Source of the DNA: Burkholderiaceae bacterium
GTDB taxonomy: Bacteria; Pseudomonadota; Gammaproteobacteria; Burkholderiales; Burkholderiaceae_E
Reading direction: 5' to 3'
Length of the DNA: 39,122 nucleotides
NCBI GenBank assembly: GCA_024637395.1
Contig: JAGXFG010000017.1
Span: forward strand, 1 to 39,122
Positions 35,259 to 39,122 of this stretch are shown here, piece after piece. Within the stretch, counting starts at the first letter, position 1. Each line of letters starts with the position of its first letter. The notes below the pieces were generated by a model. It was not told the DNA's origin. It worked only from the letters and a program-made list of their open reading frames with translations, and made no database searches. The translations under genes were made by a program, and so were the position numbers.

Positions 35259-36386
35259 TCAGCGGCCCCCCTGTACTATCGGACCGAACGGATTCGGGAG
35301 GTTGTGCGGAGCGCTGCGCCAGTATTGCGGCGGCACCGATACGCTCGCGCCAAGCTCAGCAGCTGCCTGCCACGGCCAGTGGGGGTTGAACAGCATCGCC
35401 CGGGCGAGCGCAATCAGGTCGGCTTGCCCGTTGGCGACGATGGCCTCGGCCTGGCGGGGTTCGGTGATCAGGCCCACCGCCATCACCGGGATCGACACCT
35501 CCGCCTTGATCGCGGCAGCAAAGTGGACCTGGTAGCCGGGCTTGAGGTCGATCTTCTGGAATTGCGAGACGCCGCCGCTCGAGACATCGATCCAGTCGAG
35601 ACCCAGTTCCGCCGCCCGCTTCGTGAACTCGATCGACTCGGGCAGGTCCCAGCTTTCGCCGCTCGGCAGGTCGGGCCGCCAGTCGCTGGCTGAAATCCGC
35701 ATGCCCATCGGCCGTTCCGCCGGCCAGGCGGCGCGCATCGCTGCCAGGACCTCGAGCGGGAAGCGCATCCGGTTCTCGAGGCTGCCGCCGTACTGGTCGG
35801 TGCGCTGATTGGCCAGCGGCGAAAGGAACTGGTGCAGCAGGTAACCGTGGGCGGCGTGCAGTTCGATCGCGTCGAACCCCAGCCGCGCCGCACGCTGCGC
35901 CGCCGCGACGAAGCGCTCACGCAGGGCGGCGAGCTCGGCCACCGTGAGCGCCCGTGGCGCGCGCTCGCCGTCACACTGCGGGATGGCCGATGGCGCGACG
36001 GTCGTCCAGCCGCCGGCCTCGGGAGCCAGCAACTGGCCGCGCTCCCAGGGCAGGGCGCTCGAAGCCTTGCGTCCGGCGTGTCCGATCTGCAGGCAGATAT
36101 GGGCGCCCGACAGCGGCCGGACGACGCCGAGCAGTTCTGCGAAGGCGGCCTCACAGCGCTCGTCCCAGAGCCCGAGGCAGCCCGGGGTGATCCGACCAGC
36201 CGGTTCCACCGCGGTAGCCTCGATGAACAACATGCCGGCGCCGGACATTGCCAGGCTGCCGAGGTGGACCTTGTGCCAGTCCTGGGCCAGCCCGTCACGG
36301 GCGGAGTAGGTGCACATCGGCGAGACCACGATGCGGTTGGCCAGTTCCACGTTGCGGATCTTCAGCGGGGTAAACAGCAAGCTCAT
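35259..36386 (-). CDS. NADH:flavin oxidoreductase, Old Yellow Enzyme family (XenA/YqjM type)
   Basis: FMN-dependent ene-reductase of 375 residues that reduces activated C=C bonds and often nitro compounds with NAD(P)H. VSPMCTYSARDGLAQDWH has the cysteine (Cys25) and tyrosine (Tyr27) that mark the YqjM/XenA class. IGHAGRKAS and ELHAAHGYLLHQFLSPLAN carry the His pair that binds the substrate oxygen, and NQRTDQYGGSLENR and ARAMLFNPHWPW complete the barrel. GAGGAAG lies about 7 bases before the ATG. It is divergent from clpB; a 14-base palindrome stands 21 bases upstream. The physiological substrate is unknown; enone or electrophile detoxification is the usual role. Confidence 0.92.
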   Translation of the reverse strand: MSLLFTPLKIRNVELANRIVVSPMCTYSARDGLAQDWHKVHLGSLAMSGAGMLFIEATAVEPAGRITPGCLGLWDERCEAAFAELLGVVRPLSGAHICLQIGHAGRKASSALPWERGQLLAPEAGGWTTVAPSAIPQCDGERAPRALTVAELAALRERFVAAAQRAARLGFDAIELHAAHGYLLHQFLSPLANQRTDQYGGSLENRMRFPLEVLAAMRAAWPAERPMGMRISASDWRPDLPSGESWDLPESIEFTKRAAELGLDWIDVSSGGVSQFQKIDLKPGYQVHFAAAIKAEVSIPVMAVGLITEPRQAEAIVANGQADLIALARAMLFNPHWPWQAAAELGASVSVPPQYWRSAPHNLPNPFGPIVQGGR

Positions 36387-36406
36387 TGGGGCTTCCTCAG
36401 ATAAAC

Positions 36407-36420
36407 AATTACCGGTAATT
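36407..36420. promoter_or_regulatory. 14-base palindrome AATTACCGGTAATT, possible operator
   Basis: Perfect two-fold symmetry in the gap between the OYE-type gene and clpB. On the minus strand it directly follows a -10-like CATAAT, a usual place for a repressor site of the OYE gene. No regulator gene is adjacent, so the binding protein is unknown. Confidence 0.5.
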
Positions 36421-36431
36421 ATGCGATAGCG

Positions 36432-36460
36432 CTTGAAATACCGGCCTTGACGCCCAAAAT
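36432..36460 (+). promoter_or_regulatory. Sigma-32 (heat-shock) promoter of clpB
   Basis: CTTGAAA (36432-36438), 14 bases, then CCCAAAAT (36453-36460). The -35 matches the RpoH consensus fully and the -10 in five of seven informative bases. Start of transcription would be near 36468, 26 bases before the ATG. clpB is a standard RpoH target. Confidence 0.8.
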
Positions 36461-36493
36461 TCGCAATAACGAGTTCAATTTCAAGGCAATCCC

Positions 36494-39100
<2,607 letters not shown>

Positions 39101-39122
39101 GCTGGCCGCGTTTATGCTTTAC

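Overview
This window looks like chromosomal DNA from a GC-rich betaproteobacterium, most likely a Rhodocyclales-type organism. That placement is inferred from gene content and order, not from a database match. The supporting features are the order rpsF-priB-rpsR-rplI-dnaB, an alaC-hom-thrC block followed by molybdopterin genes and clpB, a polyhydroxyalkanoate-associated small protein, a fused LivH-LivM permease and sigma-32-type promoters. I see no phage, transposon, CRISPR array, tRNA or rRNA. Gene density is very high and no gene-free stretch exceeds about 170 bases.

Layout. 1-4.8 kb: the 3' part of a fused LivHM permease, then livG and livF joined by ATGA overlaps, then pncB (NAD salvage) and a small PHA-system protein. 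4.8-7.6 kb: an acyl-CoA-binding protein on the minus strand, then a membrane antiporter-like protein, a DUF924 protein and a CopD-like membrane protein. 7.6-16.5 kb: recC-recB-recD, translationally coupled and without an intervening protease gene. 16.5-22.0 kb: a tightly spaced minus-strand run that in transcription order reads dgkA, a Tat-signal small subunit, a GMC oxidoreductase, a membrane-anchored alpha/beta hydrolase and the ABC-F ATPase uup. 22.0-25.2 kb: the ribosomal/replication operon rpsF-priB-rpsR-rplI with a strong promoter, a structured leader and a terminator, followed by dnaB. 25.3-27.5 kb: a PIN-PhoH ATPase and a Mth938-like protein on the minus strand. 27.5-31.7 kb: alaC-hom-thrC. 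31.7-35.2 kb: an acyltransferase (minus), then mobB-moeA-moaD-moaE-crcB. 35.3-39.1 kb: an Old Yellow Enzyme-type oxidoreductase (minus), divergent from clpB.

How the genes work together. RecBCD forms one double-strand-break repair machine. rpsF/rpsR/rplI build ribosomes, while priB and dnaB act in replication restart. hom and thrC are the first and last steps of the homoserine-to-threonine branch. mobB/moeA/moaD/moaE make and finish molybdenum cofactor. The GMC protein has no export signal of its own, but the adjacent small protein carries a twin-arginine signal, which suggests a co-exported pair.

Most of the window is housekeeping. The observations most worth following are: a near-perfect heat-shock (sigma-32) promoter in front of alaC-hom-thrC, with the same architecture as the one in front of clpB; a two-stem RNA leader before rpsF; the exported GMC oxidoreductase/Tat subunit/hydrolase cluster; a 14-bp palindrome between the OYE gene and clpB; and a possible leaderless dnaB message. 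Start codons were chosen by ribosome-binding sites, overlaps and family length, and several differ from the longest possible reading frame.
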